DNA from: Pseudomonas sp. LB-090624
GTDB taxonomy: Bacteria > Pseudomonadota > Gammaproteobacteria > Pseudomonadales > Pseudomonadaceae
Assembly (NCBI RefSeq): GCF_003205205.1
Contig: NZ_QJRL01000018.1
Span: 1 to 64,000, forward strand
Length of the DNA stretch: 64,000 nt
Direction: 5' to 3'
Shown: positions 42,471 to 50,958 of the stretch, piece by piece
Layout of the letters: every line of letters begins with the position of its first letter
How positions within the stretch are numbered: position 1 is the first letter of the stretch
Position numbers and translations under genes: made by a program
Notes under the pieces: generated by a model
What the model was told of the DNA's origin: nothing
Database searches by the model: none
What the model saw: the letters and a program-made list of their open reading frames with translations, nothing else

Positions 42471-43280
42471 TCATCGCGAAGGGGCCTTCGCGCGCATTTT
42501 TACCGCCATCTCGGCCATCTCGTCGTACAGCCGCTCAGGCGCCTGACGTTTCAGCTGCCAAGCCTGGCGCCCGGCCTCATGGGGCAGAATCAGGAACTCG
42601 CCCGCGGCGACCTGCTGGTGGATGTACCCGGCAATGTCGGCGGCGCTGATCGGCGAACCTTCCAGCAGCTTGCCTACCTGCGCCTTCATCGCCGGGTTCG
42701 GTCCGCGGAACGAGTCCAGCAGGTTGGTCTGGAAGAACGACGGGCACACCACGTGCACCGACACCTCCAGCTCGCGTAACTCCACCAGCAGGCTTTCCGA
42801 AAGCGCCAGCACGCCAGCCTTGGCGACGTTGTAGTTGCTCATGCCAGGGCCCTGCATCAGTGCGGCCATCGATGCGACGTTGATGATCCGGCCCTTGCTG
42901 CGCTCCAGCAACGGCAAAAAGGCCTTGCAGCCCTTGACCACGCCCATCAGGTTGACCGCGATCTGCCAGTCCCAGTCTTCCAGGGACAGTTCGGCGAAAA
43001 AACCGCCAGACGCAACGCCAGCGTTGTTGACGATCACGTCGATGCCACCGAACTGCTCGGTGCATGCCTGGGCCAGAGCGGTGAGCTGGCTGTAGTCACG
43101 CACATCGCAGCGCTGGATGAATCCTTGGCCGCCAGCGGCCCGCGCCAGTTCCAGGGTTTCGCGAAGGCCGTTTTCGTTGACATCGGCCAGCGCCAGGCGC
43201 CAGCCCTCGCGCGCCCAGCGCAGGGCGATCTCGCGACCGAGGCCGGACCCGGCGCCGGTGATCATGATGCGGTTATGCAT
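42471..43280 (-). CDS. Short-chain dehydrogenase/reductase
   Basis: A 269-residue classical SDR. NAD(P) motif ITGAGSGLGREIALRWA at the N-terminus, VIVNNAGVASGG, catalytic region INVASMAALMQGPGMSNYNVAKAG with Ser, Tyr and Lys. ATG 43280 begins MHNRIMITGAG; the upstream extension is not SDR-like. The substrate is unknown. The C-terminal 60 residues (AGRQAWQLKRQAPERLYDEM) resemble Pseudomonas SDRs annotated as acetoin or long-chain fatty dehydrogenases. No operon partner is evident. Confidence 0.9.
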   Translation of the reverse strand: MHNRIMITGAGSGLGREIALRWAREGWRLALADVNENGLRETLELARAAGGQGFIQRCDVRDYSQLTALAQACTEQFGGIDVIVNNAGVASGGFFAELSLEDWDWQIAVNLMGVVKGCKAFLPLLERSKGRIINVASMAALMQGPGMSNYNVAKAGVLALSESLLVELRELEVSVHVVCPSFFQTNLLDSFRGPNPAMKAQVGKLLEGSPISAADIAGYIHQQVAAGEFLILPHEAGRQAWQLKRQAPERLYDEMAEMAVKMRAKAPSR

Positions 43281-43349
43281 GGTGGCTGGCCTTGTTCTGG
43301 CAGGTAGTGCAGCGAGTCTAATCAAGGGCAAGGGGGCTGGGAGGATTCA

Positions 43350-43568
43350 TCAGGGTAGTGAATGGGCAGACATGACTGTGTGGTCAGTACCGCCCTGGCG
43401 GCGGGGAGCATGCTCCGCGAGGTAGCTGGCAAGCCAGCGGTCCAGGCGCCGCATGGTCTCCTCCAGCGCTCTGGCTGCCTGGCGCGCCTGTGACGCATCC
43501 GCTGGCCGTGGCGTACGTTGCGCTTCAAGCCGTTCACATGACGCCACCAGCGCTTGTGCCCGCACCAT
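43350..43568 (-). CDS. Possible small hypothetical protein
   Basis: A 72-residue frame (MVRAQALVASCERLEAQRTP and on to RWLASYLAEHAPRRQGG) rich in Ala, Arg and Glu, predicted helical. It fills the gap between the SDR gene and the actP terminator. There is no good ribosome site before ATG 43568, and the frame is open further upstream. No family is recognised. It may be a real small gene or chance. Confidence 0.3.
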   Translation of the reverse strand: MVRAQALVASCERLEAQRTPRPADASQARQAARALEETMRRLDRWLASYLAEHAPRRQGGTDHTVMSAHSLP

Positions 43569-43684
43569 GCGTGCGCCGAGGGTTTGTCGCTCGATTACCT
43601 GAGCTGTGCCAGATCCGCCGAGCGGATTTAGGAAATTTCCCAAGGGATGCAGTTTGCCAGTATTGCCCGGGCCTGCTCCGGAAA

Positions 43685-43715
43685 GCACAACGCCCCGGCT
43701 GGCGGGGCGTTGTGC
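43685..43715 (-). terminator. actP terminator
   Basis: A perfect 13-bp stem GCACAACGCCCCG / CGGGGCGTTGTGC with a 5-base loop, 26 bp after the actP stop. The minus strand continues UUUCC. Strong stem but short U-run. Confidence 0.75.
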
Positions 43716-43740
43716 GTTTCAGCGCGTTATGGCTACAGCA

Positions 43741-45405
43741 TCAGTGGGAAACCGCCCCGCTGGCACCCAGGCCAGTCTGCGAACGCACGAACTGCGGGAA
43801 GAACTTCGCACGCTCGTCATCCGCTGCCGTGGACTTGTCGGTAATCGAGAAGAACCAGATGCTGACGAAGGCAATCGCCATCGAGAACAGTGCCGGGTAC
43901 TCGTACGGGTAGATCGGTTTCTCGTGGCCGAGAATCTGCACCCAGATGGTCGGGCCGAGGATCATCAGCGTTACCGCACTCACCAGGCCCAGCCAGCCGC
44001 CGATCATGGCGCCCCGGGTGGTCAGTTTCTTCCAGTACATCGAAAGCAGCAGGACCGGGAAGTTGCAGCTGGCGGCAATGGAGAACGCCAGGCCGACCAT
44101 GAAGGCGATGTTCTGCTTCTCGAACAGGATACCCAGGCCGATCGCCAGCACGCCAAGGGCGACGGTGGTGATCTTCGACACGCGGATCTCGTCCTTGTCG
44201 TTGGCCTTGCCTTTACGCCAGACACTGGCGTACAGGTCGTGGGACACCGCCGAAGCACCGGCCAGGGTCAGGCCGGCAACCACAGCCAGGATGGTGGCGA
44301 AGGCCACAGCCGAGATGAAGCCGAGGAACACGCTGCCACCCACCGCATTGGCCAGGTGCACCGCCGCCATGTTGTTGCCACCCAGCAGGGCACCGGCGGC
44401 GTCCTTGAAGGCCGGGTTGGTGCTGACCAGCAAGATGGCGCCAAAGCCGATGATGAAGGTGAGGATGTAGAAGTAGCCGATGAAGCCGGTGGCGTACAGC
44501 ACGCTCTTGCGCGCTTCCTTGGCGTCACTGACGGTGAAGAAGCGCATCAGGATGTGCGGCAGGCCGGCTGTGCCGAACATCAGCGCCAGGCCCAGCGAGA
44601 AGGCCGAGATCGGGTCTTTGACCAGGCCGCCCGGGCTCATGATCGCTTCGCCCTTGGCGTGTACCTTGATCGCTTCGGAGAACAGGGTGTTGAAGTCGAA
44701 GCCGACGTGCTTCATCACCATCAGCGCCATGAAGCTGGCACCCGACAGCAGCAGTACCGCCTTGATGATCTGTACCCAAGTGGTGGCCAGCATGCCGCCG
44801 AACAGCACGTACAGGCACATCAGGATACCCACCAGGATCACCGCCACGTGGTAATCCAGGCCGAACAGCAGCTCGATCAGCTTGCCGGCACCGACCATCT
44901 GCGCAATCAGGTAGAACGCCACCACCACCAACGAACCGGAGGCCGACAGGGTGCGGATTTGCTTTTGCCCGAGGCGGTACGAGGCAACGTCGGCGAAGGT
45001 GTACTTGCCCAGGTTGCGCAGGCGTTCGGCGATCAGGAACAGAATGATCGGCCAGCCCACCAGGAAGCCGATCGAGTAGATCAGGCCGTCGTAACCAGAG
45101 GTGAATACCAGTGCGGAAATGCCCAGGAACGAGGCGGCCGACATGTAGTCGCCGGCAATTGCCAGGCCGTTCTGGAAGCCGGTGATCTTGCCACCGGCAG
45201 CGTAGTAGTCCGATGCCGACTTGTTGCGCTTGGAGGCCCAGTAGGTGATGCCGAGGGTAAAGGCGACGAAGGCCACGAACATGGCGATGGCGGAAACGTT
45301 CAGCGGTTGTTTCTGCACCTCGCCGGTCAGGGCATCGGCGGCCCACACGGCGGGTGCGAAGGCTCCGCAGGCCAGGACGGCCAGGGCTTTGGCGTGGCGG
45401 ATCAT
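43741..45405 (-). CDS. actP: Cation/acetate symporter
   Basis: A 554-residue sodium:solute symporter (SSSF) with an N-terminal signal-like helix (MIRHAKALAVLACGAFAPAV) and about 13 membrane helices. Motifs: ASDYYAAGGKITGFQNGLAIAGDYMSAASF and, later, GTAGLPHILMRFFTV. ActP imports acetate and other short carboxylates. It overlaps the DUF485 gene by 4 bp (ATGA) as in the yjcH-actP pair. No acs gene is adjacent. A long palindrome lies upstream of the operon. Confidence 0.96.
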   Translation of the reverse strand: MIRHAKALAVLACGAFAPAVWAADALTGEVQKQPLNVSAIAMFVAFVAFTLGITYWASKRNKSASDYYAAGGKITGFQNGLAIAGDYMSAASFLGISALVFTSGYDGLIYSIGFLVGWPIILFLIAERLRNLGKYTFADVASYRLGQKQIRTLSASGSLVVVAFYLIAQMVGAGKLIELLFGLDYHVAVILVGILMCLYVLFGGMLATTWVQIIKAVLLLSGASFMALMVMKHVGFDFNTLFSEAIKVHAKGEAIMSPGGLVKDPISAFSLGLALMFGTAGLPHILMRFFTVSDAKEARKSVLYATGFIGYFYILTFIIGFGAILLVSTNPAFKDAAGALLGGNNMAAVHLANAVGGSVFLGFISAVAFATILAVVAGLTLAGASAVSHDLYASVWRKGKANDKDEIRVSKITTVALGVLAIGLGILFEKQNIAFMVGLAFSIAASCNFPVLLLSMYWKKLTTRGAMIGGWLGLVSAVTLMILGPTIWVQILGHEKPIYPYEYPALFSMAIAFVSIWFFSITDKSTAADDERAKFFPQFVRSQTGLGASGAVSH

Positions 45406-45713
45406 TGTTGCGCCTCCTTCAGGATGGCCTTGTTCAGCTCATCGAATTCGCCGTTGGCGCGGCGCACGTAGATGGCGGTCAGGACGAATGCCGAAACGAT
45501 CAGACCGACGCCCAGGGGGATGCCCCAGGTGATCGATGACTCAGGGCTGAGCTTGGCGCCGAGCACTTGAGGACCGTAGGCGATGAGGAGGATGAAAGCG
45601 CAGTACAGGCCGAGCATGATCGCCGAGAGGATCCAGGCGAAGCGTTCGCGTTTGCTGACCAGCTCCTTGAAGCGGGGGCTGTTTTGTATCGAGAGGTAAA
45701 TGCTGTCGTTCAT
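45402..45713 (-). CDS. yjcH: DUF485 membrane protein (YjcH)
   Basis: A 103-residue protein with two hydrophobic helices (FAWILSAIMLGLYCAFILLI and GIPLGVGLIVSAFVLTAIYV) and the family ends NSPRFKELVSKRERFAW and ANGEFDELNKAI. It is consistently encoded just before actP and presumably assists acetate uptake. The overlap (stop within the actP ATGA) supports coupled translation. ATG 45713 begins MNDSIYLSIQNSP. The upstream in-frame part is not conserved. Confidence 0.93.
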   Translation of the reverse strand: MNDSIYLSIQNSPRFKELVSKRERFAWILSAIMLGLYCAFILLIAYGPQVLGAKLSPESSITWGIPLGVGLIVSAFVLTAIYVRRANGEFDELNKAILKEAQQ

Positions 45714-46152
45714 TGTTTTTGTCCTAGCAGCACAGGTAGGGGATGGAACCCACACCCTTACTTTATGCTGCCGATGGACGCCAACCAGACGACCTTAGTC
45801 TTAGATGCAACGGTGTTTTACCGATTGCGTAACAAAGAAAAGATTGGGACAGGGCGGGAAAGGGACCGGCGTCGGTTTAGCGGACGGGCATAAAACGAGC
45901 GCCGCCCGCGCGGCGCATCGCGAGCTGCGCTCGCTCCTACGGTTGTTTCGGGCCAGTTATTTCTGGGGGATTTGCGCGCGTACGCCTTGTTTGTACGACG
46001 CGATATCGCGCCATGCGACAAGGCGTACGCGCGCAAATCTCGCAGGCATCATTGGCCAGAAACGAACGTAGGAGCGAGCGCAGCTCGCGATGCGCCGCGC
46101 GGGCGGCGCTCGATCTAACTGGCGCTAAAAAACCAACGGCAAACGCCCTCAG
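45714..46152. other. Intergenic region with compound palindrome
   Basis: A 439-bp gap between yjcH (which starts at 45713) and the betaine-binding protein gene (which ends at 46153), both on the minus strand. The first 180 bp would contain the yjcH-actP promoter. The rest is the palindrome at 45896-46113, placed after the binding-protein stop. No gene is seen. Confidence 0.6.
45896..46113. repeat. Compound REP palindrome with inverted centre
   Basis: A 218-bp copy with the same outer arms as the copy at 30322-30540, but the central segment (45989-46017, GTTTGTACGACGCGATATCG then CGCCATGCG) is the reverse complement of the centre in the copies at 210-240, 30416-30446 and 48891-48921. As a result the inner parts form an additional perfect 22-bp inverted repeat (45969-45990 against 46018-46039). 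Confidence 0.9.
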
Positions 46153-47013
46153 TCACTTACCAGTCCACTCCTTCACGCGATCAGGGTGCTTGGCCACCCA
46201 GTCCTTGGCTGCCGCGTCAGGCTTGGCGCCTTCCTGGATCGCCAACATCACTTCACCGATCTCGTCCTTCGACTGCCAGCTGAACTTCTTCAGGAACTCG
46301 GCCACTTCCGGCGCCTTGGTCGCCAGTTCCTTGCTGCCGATGCTGTTCACGGTTTCCGCCGCGCCATACACCCCTTTCGGGTCTTCGAGGAATTTCAGCT
46401 TCCACTTGGCGAACATCCAGTGCGGCACCCAGCCGGTCACCGCAATCGACTGCTGCTTGGCATAGGCACGGCCCAGTTCTGCGGTCATTGCCGCACCCGA
46501 ACTTGCCTGCAACTTGTAACCGGTCAGGTCGTAGTCCTTGATCGCCTGGTCAGTCTTGAGCATTACGCCCGAGCCTGCGTCGATGCCGACGATCTTCTGC
46601 TTGAAGCTGGTGTCGGTCTTGAGGTCGGCGATGCTCGCCGCCTTGACGTACTCGGGGACGATAAGGCCGATCTTGGCATCCTTGAAGTTGGCGCCGTAGT
46701 CGACCACGTTGTCCTTGTTCTTGGTCCAGTACTCGCCATGGGTCACCGGCAACCAGGCCGACAACATGGCATCGAGCTTGCCGGTGGCCACGCCCTGCCA
46801 CATGATCCCGGTGGCCACGGCCTGGAGCTTCACGTCGTAGCCGAGTTTCTGCTTGATCACTTCGGCGGCCACGTTGGTGGTCGCCACGCTATCGGCCCAA
46901 CCATCCACGTAACCGATGCTGACTTCCTTGGCCATTGCCTGTGCTGCGCTCATTGCCAGTACCAGGGCGGTACCTACACCCAGGAAACGTCGCATTTTTT
47001 TCAAAGTTGCCAT
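46153..47013 (-). CDS. Betaine/choline-type ABC substrate-binding protein, orphan
   Basis: A 286-residue periplasmic protein with signal peptide (FLGVGTALVLAMSAAQAMA). Mature part EVSIGYVDGWADSVATTNVA and WLPVTHGEYWTKN fits the OpuAC/ProX group that binds quaternary ammonium compounds through aromatic residues. No permease or ATPase gene is adjacent. In P. aeruginosa, orphan binding proteins of this kind (CaiX, BetX) deliver ligand to a shared CbcWV transporter, so the same is inferred here. ATG 47013 follows GAGGGG. Confidence 0.88.
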   Translation of the reverse strand: MATLKKMRRFLGVGTALVLAMSAAQAMAKEVSIGYVDGWADSVATTNVAAEVIKQKLGYDVKLQAVATGIMWQGVATGKLDAMLSAWLPVTHGEYWTKNKDNVVDYGANFKDAKIGLIVPEYVKAASIADLKTDTSFKQKIVGIDAGSGVMLKTDQAIKDYDLTGYKLQASSGAAMTAELGRAYAKQQSIAVTGWVPHWMFAKWKLKFLEDPKGVYGAAETVNSIGSKELATKAPEVAEFLKKFSWQSKDEIGEVMLAIQEGAKPDAAAKDWVAKHPDRVKEWTGK

Positions 47014-47210
47014 CAAAGCATCCCCTCGTCAGGTCTTGGAGATTGCATCATCTTCCTGCAACACCGGGCGACCTGATCCAGCTGCGACCTGTACCCGCCC
47101 CATATGCGACAGCACTGTGCCATTAGCGCCATCGGCCTACAGCGGTCTGCGTGATCCTTGCATGCCAAAGCTTTGGCGCCGGGCTACTATCTACCCTTTT
47201 GCGCCTGACG

Positions 47211-48776
47211 ATGGACCGCCCGATGCCCAGTTCTGCCCGCCTGCTGCTGCCGTTGTACCTGCTTGCCTGCCTGTTGGCGCTGCTCGGCCTGGGGGCGCTC
47301 TGGTACGGGCTTGGCAAGCCGGTACACCTGCCCGACGCGGCCAGCCCCACGCACAAGTTGCAGTGCGCCTCGTACACCCCGTTCGACAAGGACCAGTCAC
47401 CCTACGACCAGCCGTTTCGCCTGCGCCCGCAACGCATGGACGCCGACCTGGCGCTTCTCGCCGAGCGATTCCAGTGCATACGTACCTATTCCATGAGCGG
47501 TCTTGAGGCAATTCCGGCGCTGGCGCGCAAGCATGGCCTGAAGGTGATGCTTGGGGCCTGGGTGAACAGCCACCCGGCCGACACCGACAGAGAGATCGAC
47601 CTGCTGATCGCTGCCGCCAACGCCAACCCCGATGTTGTCAGCGCGGTCATCGTCGGCAACGAGACCCTGCTGCGCAAGGAAGTTACCGGTGCACATCTGG
47701 CCAAGCTGATCGCCCGGGTGAAAAGCCAGGTAAAGGTGCCGGTGACCTACGCGGATGTCTGGGAGTTCTGGCTGCAACACCCGCAGATCGCCCCGGCGGT
47801 GGACTTCCTGACCATCCACCTACTGCCCTATTGGGAAGACGACCCACGCGGCATCGACGAAGCCCTGGCGCATGTCGCCGATGTACGCCAGGTGTTCGGC
47901 ACGCGCTTTGCGCCCAAGGACATCCTGATCGGCGAGACCGGCTGGCCCAGCGAAGGCCGCCAGCGCGAGACAGCGGTGCCCAGCCGGGTCAATGAGGCAC
48001 GCTTCATTCGGGGCTTCGTGGCCATGGCCGAGCGCAACGGCTGGCACTACAACTTGATCGAGGCGTTCGACCAGCCGTGGAAACGTGCCAACGAGGGCGC
48101 GGTGGGGGGCTACTGGGGGCTGTATGACGCCGACCGGCACGACAAGGGCGTGCTCGAAGGGCCGGTGAGCAACCTGCACTACTGGCCGCAGTGGTTGCTG
48201 GCCAGTGCCTCGCTGATGCTCGTCATGCTGGTGCTGGCCGGCCGCCCTGCTACGCCGCTGGCGGCCGTGCTGCTGCCGTTGCTGGCAGCGTTTGGCGCAG
48301 GTTGCCTGGGCTTGTGGGGCGAACTGATGCGCACCCATGCGCGTTTTGCCGGGGAATGGCTGTGGGCGCTGGCGCTGGCCGGGTTGAACCTGCTGGTGCT
48401 GGCGCATGCACTGTTGGCGCTGGCACGTCGAGCAGGCTGGCGTGAGCGGCTGTTCGCCTGGCTACAGGCGCGGGCTGGCTGGCTGCTGCTGGCGGCGGGC
48501 TTTGCCGCAGCGGTAAGCATGCTGGCCATGGTGTTCGACCCGCGTTACCGCAGCTTCCCCAGCGCAGCGCTGGCATTGCCGGCGCTGGTCTATGTGCTGT
48601 GGCCGGTGCGGGCGCGGCGGGCGGAGGTGACGTTGCTGGCGTTTATCGTCGGGGCCGGGGTGGCGCCGCAGTTGTTCGTGGAAGGGCTGGAGAACCGGCA
48701 GGCCTGGGGCTGGGCGGTGGTGAGTGTGCTGATGACGGCGGCATTGTGGCGGAGTTTGCGGATGCGGCCGGTTTGA
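47211..48776 (+). CDS. Membrane-anchored GH17 family protein
   Basis: A 521-residue protein. One N-terminal TM helix (LLLPLYLLACLLALLGLGAL), then a glycoside hydrolase family 17 barrel with acid/base Glu in VIVGNETLLR and nucleophile Glu in ILIGETGWPS, then several TM helices in the last 200 residues. It resembles the GH17 part of NdvB-type cyclic beta-glucan synthases, which act as transglycosylases, but no GT2 domain is fused or adjacent. A role in envelope beta-glucan branching or cyclisation is inferred. The start is uncertain: ATG 47211 and ATG 47223 both lack a clear ribosome site. Confidence 0.82.
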   Translation: MDRPMPSSARLLLPLYLLACLLALLGLGALWYGLGKPVHLPDAASPTHKLQCASYTPFDKDQSPYDQPFRLRPQRMDADLALLAERFQCIRTYSMSGLEAIPALARKHGLKVMLGAWVNSHPADTDREIDLLIAAANANPDVVSAVIVGNETLLRKEVTGAHLAKLIARVKSQVKVPVTYADVWEFWLQHPQIAPAVDFLTIHLLPYWEDDPRGIDEALAHVADVRQVFGTRFAPKDILIGETGWPSEGRQRETAVPSRVNEARFIRGFVAMAERNGWHYNLIEAFDQPWKRANEGAVGGYWGLYDADRHDKGVLEGPVSNLHYWPQWLLASASLMLVMLVLAGRPATPLAAVLLPLLAAFGAGCLGLWGELMRTHARFAGEWLWALALAGLNLLVLAHALLALARRAGWRERLFAWLQARAGWLLLAAGFAAAVSMLAMVFDPRYRSFPSAALALPALVYVLWPVRARRAEVTLLAFIVGAGVAPQLFVEGLENRQAWGWAVVSVLMTAALWRSLRMRPV

Positions 48777-48781
48777 TTGTT

Positions 48782-49030
48782 GGGGTGGGGCGGAAATCGC
48801 GCGCCGCCCGCGCGGCGCATCGCGAGCTGCGCTCGCTCCTACCTTTGTTTCGGGCCAATCATTCCTGTGGGATTTGCGCGCGGACGCCCTGGCGCATGGC
48901 GCGATATCGCGCCGTACAAACAAGGCGGTCGCGCGCGCCTGTCACAGGCATAACTGGCCCGAAACAAACGTAGGAGCGAGCGCAGCTCGCGATGCGCCGC
49001 GCGGGCGGCGCGCGATTTCCGCCCCACCCC
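48782..49030. repeat. Compound REP palindrome, longest copy
   Basis: A 249-bp copy. The inverted arms extend beyond the common core: GGGGTGGGGCGGAAATCGCG at 48782 is matched in inverse by CGCGATTTCCGCCCCACCCC ending at 49030. The centre has a perfect 16-bp palindrome (GGCGCGATATCGCGCC). It starts 6 bp after the GH17 stop, so it may serve as its 3' end structure. Confidence 0.92.
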
Positions 49031-49093
49031 AAAACCCAAAACCCATAACCCATAACCCAAAACCCAAAACCCAAAACCCAAAACCCAAAACGC
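49031..49093. repeat. Tandem AAAACCC heptamers
   Basis: Eight consecutive 7-bp units from 49031 to 49086: AAAACCC twice, ATAACCC twice, AAAACCC four times, then a degenerate AAAACGC. It directly abuts the palindrome ending at 49030. The minus strand reads GGGTTTT repeats, which could form a G-quadruplex. No gene covers it. Confidence 0.95.
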
Positions 49094-49115
49094 ACGCCTG
49101 TCAGCCGCGCCGTTG

Positions 49116-49469
49116 TCACCTGACCAACCGCAACCCCGCCAGCACCAGCGCAAACACCGCAATGCTAGCGGTGTACAGCACCAGCGCCGGCACCGCGAAC
49201 ACCAGGGCCAGCACCGCCAGCCACCAGCCAGCGCGGCCGGGAGCCACCTGCGCCAGCAGCGCCAGGCCCAGCCCACCCCAGGCCAGCACCTGGTGGTGAA
49301 TGCCCAGCCCCAACAGCGAGCGCACCTCGCACTGCCAATAGGCCGCCGGCGACGTGCACAACCCTACCCACTGCCCGTCTTCCATCAGCCCATAACGCAC
49401 GCCATAACTGGCCGCGAGCCACAGCCCGACAAACAGCACCAGCAGTGCAACCGGCAGCGAACGAGACAT
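49116..49469 (-). CDS. Small hypothetical membrane protein
   Basis: A 117-residue protein with about three or four hydrophobic helices: SLPVALLVLFVGLWLAASYG, then a soluble loop with two cysteines (LCTSPAAYWQCEVRSLLGLG), then VLAWGGLGLALLAQVAP and AVPALVLYTASIAVFALVLA. No family is recognised. Start ATG 49469 follows GGAGAACAGG. It diverges from the secreted hydrolase gene. The stop at 49116 is followed by the heptamer repeats and palindrome. Confidence 0.7.
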   Translation of the reverse strand: MSRSLPVALLVLFVGLWLAASYGVRYGLMEDGQWVGLCTSPAAYWQCEVRSLLGLGIHHQVLAWGGLGLALLAQVAPGRAGWWLAVLALVFAVPALVLYTASIAVFALVLAGLRLVR

Positions 49470-49659
49470 CCTGTTCTCCAATAGCGGTAATCGAAAGCAT
49501 CCATGATCGCTTATGGGCTGTTGTAAGGCAAAATCACAACCCTGCAGCTATGTTGCAGATAACCAGCACACCAAAGGCCACCGCGACTGGCAACTTTGCC
49601 CGGTCGGCTGTGGTCCTAGCCTGCACACTGCTCGACCTTGCGTTCTTTTGGGGGATTAC

Positions 49660-50958
49660 ATGCTTCGATCTTTGCGCCTCGCTGCCCTGCTCGGCAGCCT
49701 GCTCATGGCTGTGGCCGCTTCTGCGCGGGATATCGACGCGGCAAGCTACGGCTACCCCTTGACCAACCCGTTCGAGGCGACCATCGCCACCACGCCGCCC
49801 GAGCAACGCCCGACCCTGCCCGGCGACGACGAAATCAACCAGTCCGACTACAGCCTGAACCTGCGCCCGGAGCGCGAATTCACCCTGCCCGACAACTTCT
49901 GGGCAGTGAAGAAGCTCAAGTACCGCCTGGCCCGCCAGGACCGTGAGGCGCCGCTGATCTTCATCATCGCCGGCACCGGTGCCCCCTACACCAGCACCAT
50001 CAACGAATACCTGAAGAAGCTGTTCTACCAGGCCGGCTTCCACGTGGTGCAACTGTCGTCGCCCACCAGCTACGACTTCATGAGCGCCGCCTCGCGCTTC
50101 GCCACCCCCGGCATCAGCCAGGAAGACGCCGAAGACATGTACCGGGTAATGCAGGCCGTGCGTGCCCAGCACCCCCGCCTGCCGGTCAGTGATTTCTACC
50201 TCACCGGCTACAGCCTGGGTGCGCTTGACGCCGCCTTCGTCAGCCACCTGGACGAAACCCGCCGCAGCTTCAACTTCAAGCGCGTGCTGCTGCTGAACCC
50301 GCCGGTCAACCTGTACACCTCGATCAACAACCTCGACAAACTGGTACAAACCCAGGTCAAGGGCATCGACCGCAGCACCACCTTCTACGAGCTGATGCTG
50401 GAAAAACTCACCCGCTACTTCCAGGACAAGGGCTACATCGACCTCAATGACGCCTTGCTGTACGACTTCCAGCAGTCCAGGCAGCACCTGTCCAATGAAC
50501 AGATGGCCATGCTCATCGGCACCTCATTCCGCTTTTCGGCGGCCGACATCGCCTTTACATCCGACCTGATCAACCGCCGCGGCCTGATCATTCCGCCGAA
50601 GTTCCCGATCACCGAGGGCAGCAGCCTCACGCCGTTCTTCAAGCGCGCCCTGCAGTGCGACTTCGACTGCTACATGACCGACCAGGTGATCCCGATGTGG
50701 CGCGCCCGCACTGACGGCAACAGCATCCTGCAACTGGTCAATCAGGTCAGCCTGTATGCCTTGGAAGACTACCTGCGCAGCAGCGACAAGATCGCCGTGA
50801 TGCACAACGCCGACGACGTCATCCTCGGCCCTGGCGATATCGGTTTCCTGCGCAAGGTGTTCGGTGACCGCCTGACGCTTTACCCCCATGGCGGCCATTG
50901 CGGCAACCTCAACTACCGCGTCAACAGTGACGCCATGCTGGAGTTCTTCCGTGGTTAA
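49660..50958 (+). CDS. Secreted alpha/beta-hydrolase (serine hydrolase)
   Basis: A 432-residue protein with signal peptide (MLRSLRLAALLGSLLMAVAA). The alpha/beta-hydrolase fold is visible: IFIIAGTGAPYTST (oxyanion strand), nucleophile elbow YLTGYSLGALDAAFV, acid in VMHNADDVILGPGDIGF and catalytic His in YPHGGHCGNLNYR. It is thus a probable lipase/esterase. Its stop (TAA, 50956-50958) overlaps the GTG start of the MlaA-family gene at 50951, so the two are a translationally coupled pair, suggesting a shared role in envelope lipids. The substrate is unknown. Confidence 0.85.
   Translation: MLRSLRLAALLGSLLMAVAASARDIDAASYGYPLTNPFEATIATTPPEQRPTLPGDDEINQSDYSLNLRPEREFTLPDNFWAVKKLKYRLARQDREAPLIFIIAGTGAPYTSTINEYLKKLFYQAGFHVVQLSSPTSYDFMSAASRFATPGISQEDAEDMYRVMQAVRAQHPRLPVSDFYLTGYSLGALDAAFVSHLDETRRSFNFKRVLLLNPPVNLYTSINNLDKLVQTQVKGIDRSTTFYELMLEKLTRYFQDKGYIDLNDALLYDFQQSRQHLSNEQMAMLIGTSFRFSAADIAFTSDLINRRGLIIPPKFPITEGSSLTPFFKRALQCDFDCYMTDQVIPMWRARTDGNSILQLVNQVSLYALEDYLRSSDKIAVMHNADDVILGPGDIGFLRKVFGDRLTLYPHGGHCGNLNYRVNSDAMLEFFRG

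Noticed and set aside
43606..45471. A 621-residue open frame opposite actP
   Set aside because: Starts in the terminator region and has Asp/Gln/His-rich composition typical of antisense frames.
45818..46036. Short frames inside the compound palindrome
   Set aside because: Reading frames containing RAAHRELRSL repeat in every copy of the element and come from its GC-rich arms.
49031..49093. Heptamer array as a CRISPR or true telomere
   Set aside because: Units are 7 bp with no spacers, and the site is internal to the chromosome. It is a simple tandem repeat.
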